64,000 nt of DNA from Escherichia coli (GTDB lineage Bacteria > Pseudomonadota > Gammaproteobacteria > Enterobacterales > Enterobacteriaceae). Shown piece after piece: positions 9,957 through 21,400 of the stretch. The DNA lies in NCBI GenBank assembly GCA_021307345.1, contig CP089930.1, forward strand, positions 372,001-436,000, in the 5' to 3' direction. The translations under genes and the position numbers were made by a program. Position 1 is the stretch's first letter, and every line of letters begins with the position of its first letter. The notes below the pieces were generated by a model, which saw nothing but the letters and a program-made list of their open reading frames with translations, made no database searches and was not told the DNA's origin.

Positions 9957-10420
9957 TTGGCACCGTGTTTCTGGGTAAACAAACGAAAGGCGTCCAGCGT
10001 CTCTTCACTGACATGGTGTTCCATGCCTTCCGCGTCGCGACGGGCAATTTCCGGGCTGACGCCCAACACCAACAAGAAATTTTCGACTATCTGATGGCGC
10101 TCGCGGCTTTCCTGCGCCAGCTTCTCTCCTTCCGCCGTTAAAAACACGCCACGCCACGGGATCATTTCAATCAGCCCCAGGGTTGCCAGCCGCTTAAGCA
10201 TTTTAGCCACCGTCGGTTGCGAAACGCCCAGACGAGCAGCCATGTCCACCTGACGGGCTTCCCCCACTTCTCTTATCAGGTCAGAAATCAGCTCAACATA
10301 ATCGTCAATAAGTTCGCGGCGATGCGCTTCTCTTACCTGGCGAAACCCTTCAACGTGCTCTTCCACGTTCACTAACTGCGTCACTTTTTTTGCTGTTGGC
10401 GTACCTGCGCGACGACTCAT
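9953..10420 (-). CDS. mntR: Manganese-responsive regulator MntR (DtxR family)
   Basis: Cytoplasmic DNA-binding repressor/activator of 155 residues that binds Mn(II) and represses mntH and mntS while helping to activate mntP. The winged helix lies at residues 35-90 ([19 protein letters not shown] is the recognition region) and the dimerisation/metal-binding domain follows ([20 protein letters not shown], then [12 protein letters not shown]). Usual length for the enterobacterial protein. It is divergent from mntS, with two MntR-box palindromes in between, and is followed by ybiR with a 4-base overlap. Confidence 0.96.
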   Translation of the reverse strand: MSRRAGTPTAKKVTQLVNVEEHVEGFRQVREAHRRELIDDYVELISDLIREVGEARQVDMAARLGVSQPTVAKMLKRLATLGLIEMIPWRGVFLTAEGEKLAQESRERHQIVENFLLVLGVSPEIARRDAEGMEHHVSEETLDAFRLFTQKHGAK

Positions 10421-10511
10421 TGTGCTTCCTCATTATGGTGACACATATATAGCGTTCTTATTTCGTGCGCACATTGTAAACCAGAGTTGCGAAGGCACAA
10501 AAAATTAACGT

Positions 10512-10547
10512 TTTAGCAATAGCTATATAATATAGCCTGTGCTATAT
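10512..10547. promoter_or_regulatory. Two MntR boxes upstream of mntS
   Basis: TAGC-AATA-GCTA at 10514-10525 and ATATAGC-CTGT-GCTATAT at 10530-10547 are two inverted repeats whose centres are 19 bp apart (two helical turns). Both fit the TAGC-N4-GCTA core of MntR operators such as that of mntH. They fit the known Mn-dependent repression of mntS. Confidence 0.8.
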
Positions 10548-10605
10548 CTGTATGTAATGCAATCATCCCTCAAGGAGTGACGGGATTAGCAAGTCAGGAG
10601 GTCTT

Positions 10606-10734
10606 ATGAATGAGTTCAAGAGGTGTATGCGCGTGTTTAGTCATTCTCCCTTTAAAGTACGGTTAATGCTGCTCTCGATGTTGTGCGATATGGTCAACAA
10701 TAAACCGCAGCAGGATAAACCCTCCAATAAATAG
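10606..10734 (+). CDS. mntS: Small protein MntS, manganese chaperone/exporter inhibitor
   Basis: A 42-residue protein (begins MNEFKRCMRVF, ends QDKPSNK) too short for usual gene finding. In E. coli it helps raise intracellular manganese when Mn is scarce, acting at least partly by inhibiting the exporter MntP, and is repressed by MntR with Mn. The strong Shine-Dalgarno AGGAGGT at 10597-10603 sets the start. The locus was first described as the small RNA rybA. A GC-rich inverted repeat (GCGGCGT / ACGCCGC) immediately overlaps and follows the stop codon and may end the transcript. Confidence 0.93.
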   Translation: MNEFKRCMRVFSHSPFKVRLMLLSMLCDMVNNKPQQDKPSNK

Positions 10735-10755
10735 CGGCGTCGCGGTACGCCGCTT
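10733..10755 (+). terminator. Hairpin after mntS
   Basis: AGCGGCGT-CGCGGT-ACGCCGCT forms a strong stem directly at the mntS stop codon, followed by TCACTCC rather than a T run. The next 250 bases, up to opgE, contain no open reading frame that I can support; a second small stem (CCTGC TTTATT GCAGG) lies near 10760-10775. Confidence 0.5.
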
Positions 10756-11005
10756 CACTCCTGCTTTATTGCAGGCATAAATCTTTACTGCCTGAAAACC
10801 CCCACTTTTTGTCAGATTTGCAATCTTCTTCGCAAAAGATTTGTTCGTCAGTAGTTGACCTGAACGGCGGCTCGCTCTATCTTCTTGCAGCCCTGCGTAT
10901 ATTGCGGCTCGCGGATGCGGACCCTTTTCCCCTCTTCACGCACTCTTGCAGGTATTGACCCTTGACGCCAGGGTAAGCACATGGCGTTTGTTACGATAGT
11001 GGCAT

Positions 11006-12589
11006 ATGAATTTAACCCTCAAAGAATCGCTTGTTACCCGTAGCCGGGTATTTAGCCCGTGGACTGCGTTCTACTTTTTACAGTCGCTATTAATTAATCT
11101 CGGCTTAGGCTATCCCTTCAGTTTTCTCTACACCGCCGCGTTTACGGCTATTTTGCTTTTGCTATGGCGGACATTGCCTCGCGTGCAAAAAGTCCTGGTC
11201 GGCGTCAGTTCATTAGTGGCAGCCTGTTATTTCCCTTTTGCTCAGGCCTACGGCGCGCCTAACTTCAATACCTTGCTGGCCCTGCACTCCACCAATATGG
11301 AAGAGTCAACTGAAATCCTGACGATTTTTCCGTGGTACAGCTATCTGGTCGGCTTATTTATTTTTGCGCTCGGCGTGATAGCTGTCCGGCGACAAAAAGA
11401 GAGTGAAAAAACGCGCTGGAGTAAATTCGACAGCCTGTGTCTGGTATTCAGCGTGGCGACATTTTTTGTTGCTCCCGTGCAAAACCTGGCCTGGGGCGGC
11501 GTATTTAAACTGAAAGATACTGGCTATCCGGTATTTCGTTTTGCTAAGGATGTCATCGTCAATAATAACGAGGTGATTGAAGAGCAAGAACGGATGGCAA
11601 AACTTTCCGGGATGAAAGATACCTGGACGGTTACTGCAGTTAAACCGAAATATCAGACCTATGTGGTGGTGATCGGTGAAAGCGCACGTCGCGACGCTCT
11701 CGGTGCCTTTGGCGGTCACTGGAATAACACCCCGTTTGCCAGCAGCGTTAACGGTCTGCTCTTCGCTGATTACATTGCCGCCAGCGGCTCCACGCAAAAA
11801 TCGCTCGGCTTAACGCTTAACCGCGTCGTCGATGGCAAACCACAATTTCAGGATAACTTTGTCACCCTTGCCAACCGCGCAGGTTTTCAGACCTGGTGGT
11901 TTTCCAATCAGGGACAAATTGGTGAGTACGATACCGCCATCGCCAGCATTGCCAAACGTGCAGATGAAGTGCACTTCCTGAAAGAAGGTAATTTTGAAGC
12001 AGATAAGAACACCAAAGACGAAGCGTTACTGGACATGACCGCTCAGGTGCTGGCGCAAGAACACTCGCAACCGCAACTGATTGTTTTGCATCTGATGGGC
12101 TCACATCCGCAGGCCTGCGACCGGACACAAGGCAAATACGAAACCTTTGTGCAATCGAAAGAGACGTCATGCTATCTCTACACCATGACGCAAACAGACG
12201 ATTTACTGCGCAAACTCTATGACCAGTTACGCAACAGCGGTAGCAGTTTCTCGCTGGTTTACTTTTCTGACCACGGTCTGGCCTTTAAAGAACGCGGTAA
12301 AGAAGTGCAATATCTGGCTCATGACGATAAATATCAGCAAAATTTCCAGGTGCCTTTTATGGTCATTTCCAGCGACGATAAAGCGCATCGGGTGATTAAA
12401 GCCCGCCGCTCAGCCAATGACTTCTTAGGTTTTTTCTCCCAGTGGACGGGAATTAAAGCGAAGGAAATTAACATCAAATACCCGTTTATATCTGAGAAGA
12501 AAGCCGGGCCGATATACATCACCAACTTCCAGTTACAGAAGGTAGATTACAACCATCTCGGAACAGATATTTTCGACCCGAAACCTTAA
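11006..12589 (+). CDS. opgE: Phosphoethanolamine transferase OpgE (YbiP)
   Basis: Inner-membrane transferase that adds phosphoethanolamine to osmoregulated periplasmic glucans. It is 527 residues long: about four or five N-terminal membrane segments (to residue ~170), then a periplasmic alkaline-phosphatase-fold domain. Metal and active-site motifs are VVVIGESARRD near residue 225, the nucleophile region SGSTQKSLGLTL, LHLMGSHPQACDR and LVYFSDHGLAF. It belongs to the same fold family as the accessory gene at 41484-43145. Monocistronic, with a terminator shared with ompX. Confidence 0.94.
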   Translation: MNLTLKESLVTRSRVFSPWTAFYFLQSLLINLGLGYPFSFLYTAAFTAILLLLWRTLPRVQKVLVGVSSLVAACYFPFAQAYGAPNFNTLLALHSTNMEESTEILTIFPWYSYLVGLFIFALGVIAVRRQKESEKTRWSKFDSLCLVFSVATFFVAPVQNLAWGGVFKLKDTGYPVFRFAKDVIVNNNEVIEEQERMAKLSGMKDTWTVTAVKPKYQTYVVVIGESARRDALGAFGGHWNNTPFASSVNGLLFADYIAASGSTQKSLGLTLNRVVDGKPQFQDNFVTLANRAGFQTWWFSNQGQIGEYDTAIASIAKRADEVHFLKEGNFEADKNTKDEALLDMTAQVLAQEHSQPQLIVLHLMGSHPQACDRTQGKYETFVQSKETSCYLYTMTQTDDLLRKLYDQLRNSGSSFSLVYFSDHGLAFKERGKEVQYLAHDDKYQQNFQVPFMVISSDDKAHRVIKARRSANDFLGFFSQWTGIKAKEINIKYPFISEKKAGPIYITNFQLQKVDYNHLGTDIFDPKP

Positions 12590-12591
12590 AC

Positions 12592-12621
12592 AAAAAATCC
12601 GCCCCGAGAGGCGGATTTTTT
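12592..12621. terminator. Bidirectional terminator between opgE and ompX
   Basis: AAAAAATCCGCC / GGCGGATTTTTT perfect arms around CCGAGA, with A and T runs on the two sides, between convergent genes. Confidence 0.9.
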
Positions 12622-12636
12622 ATATCACCGAAGTGA

Positions 12637-13152
12637 TTAGAAGCGGTAACCAACACCAGCAATCCAGGTGCCTACGTCAACGCTACGAATACGGCTCTGC
12701 TCGTAAGAGAAGTCCAGAGCAACGTTTTCCATCGGGTTGAACTGCAGACCAGCACCGTAGGAGAAACCGTAGTCGCTGGTGTCGTGTTTGTAGGTCGGGT
12801 ATTCAGTGGTCTGGAATTTACCATAACCCACACCCACTACACCGTAGATGCTTGCCCAGTCGTTAATGCGGTAAGCCGGACCAGCAGTGATGCCGTAGTA
12901 CTGGTTTTTGTTGTAGTCACCAGAGCTTGCAGTACGGCTTTTCTCGGTGTAAGTGAAAGAACCGATCACACCCAGCGGGCTGTTGTCTTCTTCATAGCGG
13001 TATTTCAGGTTGAAACCGCCCATTTTGTTCATTTTGCCCTGAGCGTCGCTCTGTGCATAACCACCAGTTACGGTAGAAGTAGCAGCTACAGAAGTACCTG
13101 CGGTGAAAGCCAGAACTGCGGCCAGTGCTGAAAGACATGCAATTTTTTTCAT
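12637..13152 (-). CDS. ompX: Outer-membrane beta-barrel protein OmpX
   Basis: Eight-stranded outer-membrane barrel of the Ail/Lom/OmpX family, 171 residues with a signal peptide of about 23 residues (MKKIACLSALAAVLAFTAGTS.VAA). The mature chain has alternating hydrophobic strands rich in glycine and tyrosine and ends in the YRF outer-membrane signature. The ATG at 13152 follows GAGGTGGTT; an upstream in-frame start two codons earlier would extend the signal peptide pointlessly. In E. coli the mRNA is targeted by small RNAs such as CyaR. Confidence 0.97.
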   Translation of the reverse strand: MKKIACLSALAAVLAFTAGTSVAATSTVTGGYAQSDAQGKMNKMGGFNLKYRYEEDNSPLGVIGSFTYTEKSRTASSGDYNKNQYYGITAGPAYRINDWASIYGVVGVGYGKFQTTEYPTYKHDTSDYGFSYGAGLQFNPMENVALDFSYEQSRIRSVDVGTWIAGVGYRF

Positions 13153-13504
13153 AACCACCTCAAATGTGATTCAAATAAGTCCTAAGTTTTAAATATATCA
13201 AAAATTAATGGGAAACTCTTGGCGATTTGTGATGTCTAACGGGCCATTTCGTGTAACAGAACGTTTCCATTCACCGCTATCCATCTAAATTTAAATCATT
13301 TTTTCAGTGAACTGCGTAAGTATTACGCATATATTCACACTCTCTCATCCAGATTATTCTTAATCAGCAAACTGATGAATCCATCAATCCTGGCGCATTT
13401 TAGCCAAAACGGGGAAAAAATTTTTCAACAAATGCTCAACCACCCACTGGTACATCCAGTACACTCCACGCTTTACCTTGCTATACAACTTTATGGGAGA
13501 AAGG
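13153..13504. promoter_or_regulatory. Divergent ompX-rhtA intergenic region
   Basis: About 350 AT-rich bases between the divergent genes. It must hold the promoters and long leaders of both. I see no open reading frame, no strong hairpin and no recognisable operator that I could defend. Confidence 0.4.
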
Positions 13505-14392
13505 ATGCCAGGGTCATTACGTAAAATGCCGGTCTGGTTACCAATAGTCATATTGCTCGTTGCCATGGCGTCTATTCAGGGTGGGGCTTCATTAGCAAAA
13601 TCACTTTTTCCACTGGTTGGCGCGCCTGGAGTGACTGCGCTGCGCCTTGCACTGGGAACACTGATTCTTATCGCTTTCTTTAAACCGTGGCGGCTGCGTT
13701 TTGCCAGAGAACAACGGTTGCCGCTGTTGTTTTACGGTGTATCTCTGGGTGGGATGAACTATCTCTTTTATCTCTCTATTCAGACTGTACCTCTGGGAAT
13801 TGCAGTTGCGCTGGAGTTCACCGGGCCACTGGCGGTGGCGCTGTTCTCCTCTCGTCGTCCGGTAGATTTCGTTTGGGTTTTGCTGGCAGTGCTCGGTCTG
13901 TGGTTCCTGCTGCCGCTGGGGCAAGATGTTTCCCATGTCGATTTAACCGGCTGTGCGCTGGCGCTCGGTGCCGGTGCTTGTTGGGCTATCTACATATTAA
14001 GTGGGCAACGTGCTGGTGCTGAACACGGCCCTGCGACGGTGGCGATCGGTTCGCTGATTGCGGCATTAATTTTCGTGCCAATCGGTGCGTTACAGGCTGG
14101 AGAGGCTCTCTGGCATTGGTCGGTTGTTCCATTAGGTTTAGCTGTCGCAATTCTCTCGACCGCTCTGCCCTACTCGCTGGAGATGATTGCCCTCACCCGT
14201 TTGCCGACGCGGACATTTGGTACGCTGATGAGCATGGAACCAGCACTGGCCGCCATTTCCGGGATGATTTTCCTCGGTGAGATGCTGACGCCAATACAGA
14301 TTCTGGCGCTCGGCGCTATCATTGCCGCTTCAATGGGCTCCACGTTGACAGCACGCAAAGAGAGCAAAATAGAAGAAATAGATATTAATTAA
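13505..14392 (+). CDS. rhtA: Threonine/homoserine exporter RhtA
   Basis: Inner-membrane exporter of the DMT/EamA superfamily, 295 residues with ten hydrophobic segments arranged as two EamA repeats (about residues 10-140 and 150-285). It exports threonine and homoserine. The ATG at 13505 is chosen because GGGAGAAAGG precedes it; two further in-frame ATGs upstream lie within or before that ribosome-binding site. The stop is followed by a perfect 32-bp palindrome. Confidence 0.96.
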   Translation: MPGSLRKMPVWLPIVILLVAMASIQGGASLAKSLFPLVGAPGVTALRLALGTLILIAFFKPWRLRFAREQRLPLLFYGVSLGGMNYLFYLSIQTVPLGIAVALEFTGPLAVALFSSRRPVDFVWVLLAVLGLWFLLPLGQDVSHVDLTGCALALGAGACWAIYILSGQRAGAEHGPATVAIGSLIAALIFVPIGALQAGEALWHWSVVPLGLAVAILSTALPYSLEMIALTRLPTRTFGTLMSMEPALAAISGMIFLGEMLTPIQILALGAIIAASMGSTLTARKESKIEEIDIN

Positions 14393-14399
14393 ATTTACA

Positions 14400-14431
14400 A
14401 TTCTGCATGGTTATGCATAACCATGCAGAAT
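14400..14431. repeat. Perfect 32-bp palindrome after rhtA
   Basis: Each half is ATTCTGCATGGTTATG or its exact complement, with no spacer. It starts 7 bases after the rhtA stop. It can form a long hairpin, but the downstream base run is ATTTCG, so it is a poor intrinsic terminator on the + strand. Confidence 0.7.
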
Positions 14432-14546
14432 ATTTCGCTAAATTTCACCTGCCACATCCTTATATATCTGACTATACAAAAGCATATTTATTCCGAAAAT
14501 TCCTGGTGAATATATAAATAAGAATTATTCTTACTATAATATATAA

Positions 14547-15194
<648 letters not shown>

Positions 15195-15230
15195 CACCAC
15201 CGCTGATGGTTCAAAACGTTAACAAACAAT

Positions 15231-15264
15231 AAAAGCGGCTTCCTGAAAGGGGCCGTTTTTTTTG
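15231..15264 (+). terminator. Intrinsic terminator of dps
   Basis: CGGC-TTCCTGAAAGGG-GCCG with extra pairing in the loop, followed by eight T residues. Confidence 0.8.
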
Positions 15265-15410
15265 ATGCCCTGTCTCTACGCACTTTTTTAGTGCATCCCA
15301 TTGCCCTTCCAGCCTGATAAAGTAAACTTTTTGTATCAACATCATCACACAATCGTTACATAAAGATTGTTTTTTCATCAGGATTTACGCTAAATAATCA
15401 TTGTGTTGAC

Positions 15411-15453
15411 TGCACTATTTTAGCGCACCACTTTGGCGCCCCATAATGGTGCA
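15411..15453 (+). promoter_or_regulatory. NtrC enhancer sites of glnHPQ
   Basis: TGCACTATTTTAGCGCACCA (15411-15430) and TTGGCGCCCCATAATGGTGC (15433-15452) match the NtrC pattern of GCAC/GGTGC half sites, about 75-115 bp upstream of the sigma-54 promoter, the expected enhancer distance. Confidence 0.75.
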
Positions 15454-15526
15454 ATCTAACGGTGTTGCCTCATAAATCGTGCAATGCATTTTTATCGCCT
15501 CTCGAAAAATCAACGAGTTGCAAAAC

Positions 15527-15542
15527 TGGCACGATTTTTTCA
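15527..15542 (+). promoter_or_regulatory. Sigma-54 promoter glnHp2
   Basis: TGGCAC-GATTT-TTTCA fits the -24/-12 consensus (TGGCAC-N5-TTGCA) except for a weak -12 element, which is known to make this promoter strictly dependent on activation by NtrC-phosphate. Confidence 0.75.
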
Positions 15543-15581
15543 TATAGGTAAATGTTACGCAGGGGATCGTCCCGTGGATAG

Positions 15582-16343
<762 letters not shown>

Positions 16344-16369
16344 TAACACCACGCCTGTAAAGCGCACGG

Positions 16370-16430
16370 ACAGTCCCCTCTCCCCTCTGGGGAGAGGGTT
16401 AGGGTGAGGGGCACAAGCCTGCTCCAACGC
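16370..16430. repeat. Box-C-like GC-rich palindromic repeat
   Basis: CCCCTCTCCCC...GGGGAGAGGGTTAGGG is a GC-rich inverted repeat with the CCCTAACCCTCTCCCC core of E. coli Box C elements. It lies within the glnH-glnP gap and could set the high glnH to glnPQ transcript ratio usual in such operons. Confidence 0.65.
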
Positions 16431-16481
16431 CATTAATTACCCTGAATTTGATTATTTACACCACGGTAACAGGAACAACAT

Positions 16482-17141
16482 ATGCAGTTTGACTGGAGTG
16501 CCATCTGGCCTGCCATTCCGATTCTGATTGAAGGCGCCAAAATGACCCTGTGGATTTCGATCCTCGGTCTGGCTGGCGGCCTGGTGATCGGACTGGCGGC
16601 AGGTTTTGCACGCACCTTTGGCGGTTGGATAGCCAACCACGTCGCGCTAGTCTTTATTGAAGTGATTCGCGGCACACCTATCGTCGTCCAGGTGATGTTT
16701 ATCTACTTCGCCCTGCCGATGGCGTTTAACGACTTACGCATCGACCCGTTTACTGCGGCGGTGGTCACCATCATGATCAACTCCGGCGCGTACATTGCGG
16801 AAATCACGCGTGGCGCAGTGCTGTCAATCCACAAAGGTTTCCGTGAAGCCGGGCTGGCACTTGGTCTTTCACGTTGGGAAACCATTCGCTACGTCATTTT
16901 ACCGCTGGCACTGCGCCGTATGCTGCCGCCGCTGGGCAACCAGTGGATCATCAGCATTAAAGACACCTCGCTGTTTATTGTTATCGGCGTGGCGGAACTG
17001 ACTCGTCAGGGGCAAGAAATTATTGCCGGCAACTTCCGCGCCCTTGAGATCTGGAGCGCCGTGGCGGTGTTCTATCTGATGATTACCCTGGTGCTGAGCT
17101 TTATTCTGCGTCGTCTGGAAAGAAGGATGAAAATCCTGTGA
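16482..17141 (+). CDS. glnP: Glutamine ABC transporter permease GlnP
   Basis: Inner-membrane permease subunit, 219 residues with about five membrane segments. The cytoplasmic EAA loop that contacts GlnQ is visible as [32 protein letters not shown] (about residues 125-155). It works as a dimer with GlnQ and GlnH. Its stop overlaps the glnQ start by 4 bases. Confidence 0.97.
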   Translation: MQFDWSAIWPAIPILIEGAKMTLWISILGLAGGLVIGLAAGFARTFGGWIANHVALVFIEVIRGTPIVVQVMFIYFALPMAFNDLRIDPFTAAVVTIMINSGAYIAEITRGAVLSIHKGFREAGLALGLSRWETIRYVILPLALRRMLPPLGNQWIISIKDTSLFIVIGVAELTRQGQEIIAGNFRALEIWSAVAVFYLMITLVLSFILRRLERRMKIL

Positions 17142-17860
17142 TTGAATTTAAAAACGTCTCCAAGCATTTTGGGCCAACCCAGGTGCTGCACAATATCGAT
17201 TTGAACATTGCCCAGGGTGAAGTGGTGGTGATCATCGGGCCATCAGGTTCCGGTAAATCAACCCTGCTACGCTGCATCAACAAACTGGAAGAAATTACCT
17301 CTGGCGATCTGATTGTTGATGGTCTGAAGGTTAACGATCCGAAAGTTGACGAGCGTCTGATTCGCCAGGAAGCGGGCATGGTGTTCCAGCAGTTTTACCT
17401 CTTCCCGCATCTGACGGCGCTGGAAAACGTGATGTTTGGCCCTCTACGCGTGCGTGGCGCAAACAAAGAAGAGGCAGAAAAACTGGCACGTGAGTTGCTG
17501 GCGAAAGTTGGTCTGGCAGAACGCGCGCATCACTACCCTTCCGAACTTTCTGGTGGTCAGCAACAGCGTGTGGCGATTGCCCGTGCGCTGGCAGTGAAGC
17601 CGAAAATGATGCTGTTCGATGAACCGACTTCCGCTCTCGATCCTGAACTGCGCCATGAAGTGCTGAAGGTTATGCAGGATCTGGCTGAAGAAGGGATGAC
17701 GATGGTGATCGTGACCCACGAAATCGGTTTTGCTGAGAAAGTGGCTTCACGTCTAATCTTTATTGATAAAGGCCGGATTGCGGAAGATGGCGATCCGCAG
17801 GTGTTGATCAAGAACCCGCCGAGCCAGCGTTTGCAGGAATTTTTACAGCACGTCTCTTAA
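17138..17860 (+). CDS. glnQ: Glutamine ABC transporter ATPase GlnQ
   Basis: Cytoplasmic ATPase of 240 residues for glutamine import. Walker [10 protein letters not shown] (about 34-42), Q-loop QQFYLFPH, signature LSGGQQQR (about 134-141), Walker [12 protein letters not shown] and switch H in VTHEIGF are all intact. The start is GTG (17138) overlapping the end of glnP, indicating translational coupling. Confidence 0.97.
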   Translation: MIEFKNVSKHFGPTQVLHNIDLNIAQGEVVVIIGPSGSGKSTLLRCINKLEEITSGDLIVDGLKVNDPKVDERLIRQEAGMVFQQFYLFPHLTALENVMFGPLRVRGANKEEAEKLARELLAKVGLAERAHHYPSELSGGQQQRVAIARALAVKPKMMLFDEPTSALDPELRHEVLKVMQDLAEEGMTMVIVTHEIGFAEKVASRLIFIDKGRIAEDGDPQVLIKNPPSQRLQEFLQHVS

Positions 17861-17867
17861 CTTCTCA

Positions 17868-17893
17868 GCCTCCCTTTCCCCTGAAAGGGAGGC
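17868..17893 (+). terminator. Hairpin after glnQ
   Basis: Perfect 11-bp arms GCCTCCCTTTC / GAAAGGGAGGC with a CCCT loop, 7 bases after glnQ. No T run follows, so it may protect the mRNA end or act with Rho. Confidence 0.55.
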
Positions 17894-17976
17894 ACACCAG
17901 ATTCCTCTCATTTCAAATCGCCCCTCCCCCAGCATCTATACTTATCTTTTTGCTTTATTTTCTCACTGGAGGAGTC

Positions 17977-20202
17977 ATGCGGTGGATCCTGTTCATCCTC
18001 ATCTGCCTGCTGGGCGCACCTGCCCACGCGGTGTCCATACCCGGCGTAACAACCACAGCAACAACAGATTCAACCTCTGAACCGGTTTCAGAACCGGATA
18101 TCGAACAAAAAAAAGCGGCCTATGGCGCACTGGCGGACGTGCTGGATAATGACACCTCGCGCAAAGAGTTGATCGACCAGCTACGCACCGTTGCCGCCAC
18201 GCCCCCCACAGACCCCGTACCGAAAATCGTACCGCCGACGCTGGTTGAAGAGCAAACCGTGCTGCAAAAGGTGACTGAAATCAGCCGCCATTATGGCGAA
18301 GCACTCTCCGCGCGCTTCGGGCAACTTTACCGTAATATCACTGGCTCCCCGCATAAACCCTTTAACCCGCAAACCTTCAACAACGCGCTGACCCATTTTT
18401 CAATGCTAGCGGTGCTGGTGTTTGGCTTTTACTGGCTGATTCGCCTGTGCGCGCTGCCGTTATATCGCAAAATGGGTCAGTGGGCGCGGCAAAAAAACCG
18501 TGAGCGCAGCAACTGGTTACAGCTTCCGGCGATGATTATCGGGGCGTTTATTATCGATTTGCTGTTGCTGGCACTGACGTTATTTGTCGGCCAGGTATTA
18601 AGCGACAACCTGAACGCCGGTAGTAAAACCATTGCTTTTCAACAAAGCCTGTTTCTCAATGCTTTCGCTCTGATTGAGTTTTTCAAAGCTGTTTTACGCC
18701 TGATTTTCTGCCCGAACGTGGCAGAGCTGCGCCCGTTCAATATTCAGGATGAAAGCGCCCGCTACTGGTGCCGCCGCCTTAGCTGGTTAAGCAGTCTGAT
18801 TGGTTATGGACTGATTGTGGCAGTGCCAATTATCTCTAATCAGGTGAATGTGCAAATCGGGGCGCTCGCCAACGTGATAATCATGCTGTGCATGACCGTC
18901 TGGGCGCTGTATCTGATCTTTCGTAATAAAAAAGAGATCACCCAGCATCTGCTCAACTTCGCGGAGCACTCGCTGGCATTCTTCAGCCTGTTTATTCGCG
19001 CTTTTGCGCTGGTGTGGCACTGGCTGGCAAGCGCCTATTTTATTGTGCTGTTTTTCTTTTCGTTGTTCGATCCGGGCAACAGCCTGAAATTTATGATGGG
19101 TGCAACGGTGCGCAGCCTGGCGATTATTGGTATCGCAGCGTTTGTTTCCGGTATGTTTTCCCGCTGGCTGGCGAAGACCATCACCCTCTCGCCACATACT
19201 CAGCGTAACTATCCGGAGCTGCAAAAACGGCTGAACGGCTGGCTATCAGCGGCGCTGAAAACGGCGCGTATTCTGACGGTATGCGTGGCAGTGATGCTGC
19301 TACTCAGCGCCTGGGGGCTGTTCGATTTCTGGAACTGGCTGCAAAACGGCGCGGGGCAGAAAACCGTGGATATCCTGATCCGTATCGCGCTCATCCTTTT
19401 CTTCTCGGCGGTTGGCTGGACAGTGCTCGCCAGTTTGATCGAAAACCGGCTGGCTTCGGATATTCATGGCCGCCCGCTGCCCAGCGCCCGCACGCGCACC
19501 CTGCTGACGCTGTTCCGTAATGCGCTGGCGGTAATCATCAGTACCATCACCATCATGATTGTGTTGTCGGAAATCGGCGTCAATATCGCGCCACTGCTGG
19601 CAGGTGCCGGGGCATTAGGCCTGGCTATCTCGTTTGGTTCGCAAACGCTGGTAAAAGATATTATTACCGGCGTGTTCATTCAGTTTGAAAACGGCATGAA
19701 CACTGGAGATTTGGTTACCATCGGGCCGTTGACCGGCACGGTGGAACGAATGTCGATTCGCTCCGTGGGCGTGCGTCAGGATACCGGGGCATATCACATT
19801 ATTCCGTGGTCTTCGATAACCACCTTTGCTAACTTCGTCCGTGGCATTGGTTCGGTGGTCGCAAATTATGATGTCGATCGTCATGAAGATGCTGATAAAG
19901 CCAATCAGGCACTGAAAGATGCGGTAGCGGAATTGATGGAAAATGAAGAAATTCGCGGGCTGATTATTGGTGAACCGAACTTTGCCGGCATTGTCGGCTT
20001 AAGCAATACCGCGTTTACGTTGCGTGTTTCGTTCACCACACTGCCACTCAAACAGTGGACGGTACGCTTTGCCCTCGACAGCCAGGTGAAAAAGCATTTC
20101 GACCTGGCGGGTGTTCGCGCGCCGGTGCAAACTTATCAGGTGCTGCCTGCACCGGGAACGCCCCCGGTAGCACCACTGCCATCGGGGGAGCCAACGCTTT
20201 AA
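17977..20202 (+). CDS. ybiO: Mechanosensitive channel protein YbiO (MscS family)
   Basis: A large MscS-type channel of 741 residues that gives moderate osmotic-downshock protection in E. coli. Signal peptide at residues 1-19 (cleaved after PAHA), a periplasmic segment to about 135, then many membrane helices and the MscS core; the pore helix ([30 protein letters not shown]) is near residue 540 and the cytoplasmic cage domain follows. The start at 17977 is preceded by GGAGG; upstream in-frame starts overlap that site. Its stop overlaps that of the convergent rlmF by two bases. Confidence 0.94.
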   Translation: MRWILFILICLLGAPAHAVSIPGVTTTATTDSTSEPVSEPDIEQKKAAYGALADVLDNDTSRKELIDQLRTVAATPPTDPVPKIVPPTLVEEQTVLQKVTEISRHYGEALSARFGQLYRNITGSPHKPFNPQTFNNALTHFSMLAVLVFGFYWLIRLCALPLYRKMGQWARQKNRERSNWLQLPAMIIGAFIIDLLLLALTLFVGQVLSDNLNAGSKTIAFQQSLFLNAFALIEFFKAVLRLIFCPNVAELRPFNIQDESARYWCRRLSWLSSLIGYGLIVAVPIISNQVNVQIGALANVIIMLCMTVWALYLIFRNKKEITQHLLNFAEHSLAFFSLFIRAFALVWHWLASAYFIVLFFFSLFDPGNSLKFMMGATVRSLAIIGIAAFVSGMFSRWLAKTITLSPHTQRNYPELQKRLNGWLSAALKTARILTVCVAVMLLLSAWGLFDFWNWLQNGAGQKTVDILIRIALILFFSAVGWTVLASLIENRLASDIHGRPLPSARTRTLLTLFRNALAVIISTITIMIVLSEIGVNIAPLLAGAGALGLAISFGSQTLVKDIITGVFIQFENGMNTGDLVTIGPLTGTVERMSIRSVGVRQDTGAYHIIPWSSITTFANFVRGIGSVVANYDVDRHEDADKANQALKDAVAELMENEEIRGLIIGEPNFAGIVGLSNTAFTLRVSFTTLPLKQWTVRFALDSQVKKHFDLAGVRAPVQTYQVLPAPGTPPVAPLPSGEPTL

Positions 20203-21125
20203 CGCTGGCGATTGACAAAACGACGGCGCTGTTCGTCGTTCATAAAGGTCCAGGCAATAAAGCGACTCTGCTTTTGCCCCTGGGCCATCTCTTTTTTGAC
20301 CACTTTCACCGCACCAACATCCGTCAGTGCACGATACAAAGGCGGTAAGTTTTCGCCACGAGATACCAGCGAGGTAAACCACATCACCTGCTTTGCGAAG
20401 CCTTTACTCTCTTCAATCATCTTTTTGATAAAGGCCACTTCGCCGCCTTCACACCACAATTCCTGCTGTTGACCACCAAAGTTCAGCGCGTTATCTCTGT
20501 CCAGCCCCAGGTTACGCCGTTTGCGCTCGCTGCCTGCACGCGCTGCTGCTGCGGAGTCATGGAACGGCGGGTTGCACAAGGTTGCGTCGTATTGCTCGTT
20601 TTTGTGGATGATGCCGTTAAAAATGGCGCCGGTATCCTTTTGCCGACGCAGACGGATAGCGCGGTTAAGACCCGGATTGGCGCTGATGATCGCCTGCGCA
20701 CTGCTTAACGCCTGGCTGTTAGTTTCTGTACCGGTAAAACGCCAGCCATATTCATGCACACCAATCAGCGGATAAATACAATTCGCACCAACACCGATAT
20801 CCAGAATACTGGCATTGGCTGGAATTGTTCCGCTTGCCTCAGCCAGTAAATCGGCAAGATGATGAATATAATCTGCCCGCCCCGGCACTGGTGGGCAGAG
20901 AAAACCGTCAGGGATATCCCAGCTCGCCACAGCATAAAAATGTGCCAACAGCGCCTTGTTGAGCGCCTTCACTGCCAGCGGATTGGCGAAGTCAACGCTT
21001 TGCTCACCGGCAGGGGTAAGCGTAAGGAATTGCGCCAGTTCAGGATTCACCTGACAAAGCGTGGCGAGATCGTAGCGACTGTGATGACGATTGCGCGGGT
21101 GTAACCCCGGTTTCTGGGCGGACAT
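20199..21125 (-). CDS. rlmF: 23S rRNA m6A1618 methyltransferase RlmF (YbiN)
   Basis: SAM-dependent methyltransferase of 308 residues that makes N6-methyladenine at position 1618 of 23S rRNA. The SAM-binding motif is [16 protein letters not shown] near residue 110 and the catalytic N6-adenine motif is NPPF in [10 protein letters not shown] near residue 185. The ATG at 21125 is preceded by AAGGAGAATGCT. Divergent from mcbA. Confidence 0.96.
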   Translation of the reverse strand: MSAQKPGLHPRNRHHSRYDLATLCQVNPELAQFLTLTPAGEQSVDFANPLAVKALNKALLAHFYAVASWDIPDGFLCPPVPGRADYIHHLADLLAEASGTIPANASILDIGVGANCIYPLIGVHEYGWRFTGTETNSQALSSAQAIISANPGLNRAIRLRRQKDTGAIFNGIIHKNEQYDATLCNPPFHDSAAAARAGSERKRRNLGLDRDNALNFGGQQQELWCEGGEVAFIKKMIEESKGFAKQVMWFTSLVSRGENLPPLYRALTDVGAVKVVKKEMAQGQKQSRFIAWTFMNDEQRRRFVNRQR

Positions 21126-21400
21126 AGCATTCTCCTTTAAGCAGCGGCGTAAGATACCCGCATAACGCAGCAGGGTAAATATCTGGCTGCGTTTAACATG
21201 CTTCAAAACCTTAACCCGACTTCATTTTTTATCAATTCATCATAAAAATCAGTGTTCTTCATGTCATTGATTTGTCTGGTTTTGTAAAATTATTTTGTTC
21301 AAAAAATAAGCACATCTCTGTCAATTTTTTGCGTCATTTCCATCGCACAGGAGACCTACACTTATCATGCACTACTCGTTGTATTTATGAGGATGTCATT

